A stretch of 6,772 nucleotides of DNA, from NCBI GenBank assembly GCA_945875045.1, contig CAMCIX010000087.1:1-6772 (forward strand). The letters run 5' to 3'. Shown here in pieces: positions 4,942-6,772 of this stretch (the first letter of the stretch is position 1; each line of letters begins with the position of its first letter). A model generated the notes under the pieces. The model was not told the origin of the DNA. It did not search any database and saw only the letters and a list, made by a program, of their open reading frames with translations. Source of the DNA: an uncultured Clostridia bacterium (GTDB lineage Bacteria > Bacillota > Clostridia > Oscillospirales > Acutalibacteraceae). The translations under genes and the position numbers were made by a program.

Positions 4942-6772
4942 ATGAATTTTACTCATCTGCACCTGCATACCGAGTACAGTCTGCTTGACGGCTGCTGTAG
5001 AATTGAACAGCTTATCGACCGCGCGGCGGAGCTTGGGCAAAGTTCGCTTGCAATCACCGACCACGGGGTTATGTACGGGGTTATCAGCTTTTATAAGTAC
5101 GCTCTTTCAAAGGGAGTTAAGCCGATTATCGGGTGCGAGGTTTACGTAGCTCCAAGAAGCCGCTTTGACAAGCAAAAGGGTCCTGACAGCCGCTACAGCC
5201 ATTTAGTACTGCTGTGTGAAAATAACGAGGGCTACCGCAATTTGATAAAGCTTGTATCGGCTGGCTTTACCGAGGGCTTTTATTCAAAGCCGCGTATCGA
5301 CCGCGAGCTTTTAAAAAAACACCACGGCGGCATAATCGCCCTTTCCGCCTGCCTTGCGGGGGAAATTCCTCAATTACTCCTTAACGGCGAATATGAAAAG
5401 GCAAAGCAAACCGCCCTTTGGTACAGGGAGGTTTTCGGCGAAAATAACTACTTTTTAGAGCTTCAGGATCACGGAATAGAGGAGCAAAAAAAGGTCAATC
5501 CGCAGATTATAAGAATCTCCGAGGAGACGGGTATAGGTCTTGTAGCGACAAACGATGTGCATTATATTAAGCACGACGATTTTAAAATGCACAAGGTGCT
5601 TTTGTGCATACAAACAGGCTCGAAAATCACAGAGGACAATCCGATTGAGTTTAAAACAAACGAGTTTTACTTAAAATCCGCCGACGAAATGGCGGAGCTT
5701 TTTAAGGGCGTACCCGAGGCTTTAACAAACACCGCGAAAATCGCCGAGCGGTGTAATGTTAGCTTTGAGTTCGGAAAAATAAAGCTTCCCCGCTTTGATA
5801 TAGGCGACCGCGACCACTTCCAATATTTTAAGGAAAAATGCCTTGAGGGAATGCGCCGAATTTACGGTGACAATCCCGATAAAACGGTGACCGACCGCCT
5901 TGACTATGAGTTAGGCGTTATTAACCGTATGGGCTATGTTGACTACTATTTGATAGTAGCCGATTTTGTAAACTACGCAAAGAGCCACGGTATACCCGTA
6001 GGTCCCGGCAGAGGTTCGGGTGCGGCGAGCCTTGCGGCGTACTGCATAGGAATTACGGGAATCGACCCTATAAAATACGACCTTTATTTCGAGCGTTTTT
6101 TAAACCCCGAGAGGGTTTCAATGCCCGATTTTGATATAGATTTTTGCTATGTAAACCGCCAAAAGGTAATAGATTACGTCATTAAAAAATACGGTTCCGA
6201 CCGCGTTTCCCAGATAGTCACCTTCGGCACAATGGCGGCAAGGGCGGCGATAAGGGACGTAGGCAGGGCGATGGATATTCCATATGCGGTGTGCGACAAA
6301 ACCGCAAAGCTTATTCCGCAGTCATTAGGTATGACTATCGAGCGGGCTTTGTCGGGCTCAAAGGAGCTTAAGGGGCTTTACGACAACGACCCGCAGATAA
6401 AAGAGCTTATAGATATGGCGCTTAAATTGGAGGGTATGCCGCGCCACGCCTCCACCCACGCGGCGGGGGTGGTTATTTCGGACAAGCCGATTGCCGAGTA
6501 TGTGCCGCTTGCCGTCAATGACGAGGCGGTGGTCACCCAGTACACAATGACCGCACTTGACGAGCTGGGACTCCTAAAAATGGACTTTTTGGGGCTTCGC
6601 AACCTGACGGTTATTGCCGATACAGAGCGCTTTATAAGAAAAAACGACCCCGATTTTGACATTGAAAAAATACCACTTGACGACGGCGCGACCTATGAAA
6701 TGATGGGCAAGGGGCTTACCGACGGGGTTTTCCAGTTTGAATCGGACGGGATGAAGAATGTTTTAAGGCAGT
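4942..6772 (+). CDS. dnaE: DNA polymerase III alpha subunit, 3'-truncated
   Basis: This is the catalytic subunit of a C-family replicative polymerase. The window ends inside the gene after 610 codons; full-length DnaE is about 1,100-1,200 residues, so the rest of the fingers, the tandem HhH region, and the beta-binding and OB domains lie outside. Residues 1 to ~210 are the PHP domain, with candidate metal ligands H7, H9, D16 (HLHTEYSLLDG), H41 (TDHG), E66 (GCE), H87, C137 (SACLAG), D205 and H207 (NDVHY). The palm domain has GPGRGSGAAS from 354, PDFDIDF at 395-401 with catalytic D398 and D400, and the third catalytic Asp D548 in KMDFLGLR. MPRHASTHAAGVV and GVFQFESDGM are further family signatures. 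The frame is open with no stops to the edge. I cannot tell from this part whether it is the DnaE1 or DnaE3 subtype. Clostridia usually also carry PolC, so whether this is the main replicase is unknown. Confidence 0.96.
   Translation, partial: MNFTHLHLHTEYSLLDGCCRIEQLIDRAAELGQSSLAITDHGVMYGVISFYKYALSKGVKPIIGCEVYVAPRSRFDKQKGPDSRYSHLVLLCENNEGYRNLIKLVSAGFTEGFYSKPRIDRELLKKHHGGIIALSACLAGEIPQLLLNGEYEKAKQTALWYREVFGENNYFLELQDHGIEEQKKVNPQIIRISEETGIGLVATNDVHYIKHDDFKMHKVLLCIQTGSKITEDNPIEFKTNEFYLKSADEMAELFKGVPEALTNTAKIAERCNVSFEFGKIKLPRFDIGDRDHFQYFKEKCLEGMRRIYGDNPDKTVTDRLDYELGVINRMGYVDYYLIVADFVNYAKSHGIPVGPGRGSGAASLAAYCIGITGIDPIKYDLYFERFLNPERVSMPDFDIDFCYVNRQKVIDYVIKKYGSDRVSQIVTFGTMAARAAIRDVGRAMDIPYAVCDKTAKLIPQSLGMTIERALSGSKELKGLYDNDPQIKELIDMALKLEGMPRHASTHAAGVVISDKPIAEYVPLAVNDEAVVTQYTMTALDELGLLKMDFLGLRNLTVIADTERFIRKNDPDFDIEKIPLDDGATYEMMGKGLTDGVFQFESDGMKNVLRQ

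Noticed and set aside
4678..5064. Minus-strand open frame across the whiA/dnaE junction
   Set aside because: It covers the conserved WhiA helix-turn-helix and DnaE PHP start on the other strand and shows no domain features of its own.
6378..6662. Minus-strand open frame within dnaE
   Set aside because: It is antisense to conserved DnaE palm signatures; its Ser-rich composition is a by-product of the opposite strand.
46..6772. CRISPR array, tRNA/rRNA, insertion sequence or phage module
   Set aside because: Nothing of these kinds is visible. After the adapter, coding sequence fills the window apart from gaps of 4-31 bases.

Overview
The window is a single-direction run of housekeeping genes from a Firmicutes bacterium, most likely a class Clostridia member of the Ruminococcaceae/Oscillospirales type. 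This rests on HPr kinase/phosphorylase (HprK) and WhiA together, a Gram-positive-type DnaE with an apparently complete PHP metal site, type II MurB, AGGAG/GAGGTG-type ribosome sites and moderate GC. The organism is inferred from gene content and order; no rRNA or other direct marker is present.

Bases 1-45 are not genomic. They read as an Illumina Nextera i7 adapter: the last three bases of the P7 oligo, an 8-base index, the Read 2 adapter and the 19-base Tn5 mosaic end. Genomic sequence begins at base 46, inside a small membrane-protein gene (46-219) whose 5' part is missing.

From 246 to the right edge there are six plus-strand genes with gaps of only 4-31 bases: hprK (246-1214), a ROK-family glucokinase (1246-2202), murB (2228-3133), rapZ/yvcJ (3153-4013), whiA (4018-4926) and the first 610 codons of dnaE (4942 to the window end). 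I see no terminator, convincing internal promoter, RNA gene, repeat array or mobile element between them, so they probably form one operon, possibly continuing from the membrane-protein gene. No gene-free stretch exceeds about 31 bases once the adapter is excluded.

The operon joins carbon-status control (HprK), glucose entry into metabolism (glucokinase), wall-precursor synthesis (MurB), a nucleotide-binding regulator linked to amino-sugar/wall metabolism in other bacteria (RapZ), a regulator linked to division (WhiA) and replication (DnaE). The yvcK gene, which lies between rapZ and whiA in Bacillus subtilis and many relatives, is absent here. All five complete genes are intact with their key motifs. 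I found no previously undescribed system; the most important observation is the adapter contamination and the false gene start it creates.
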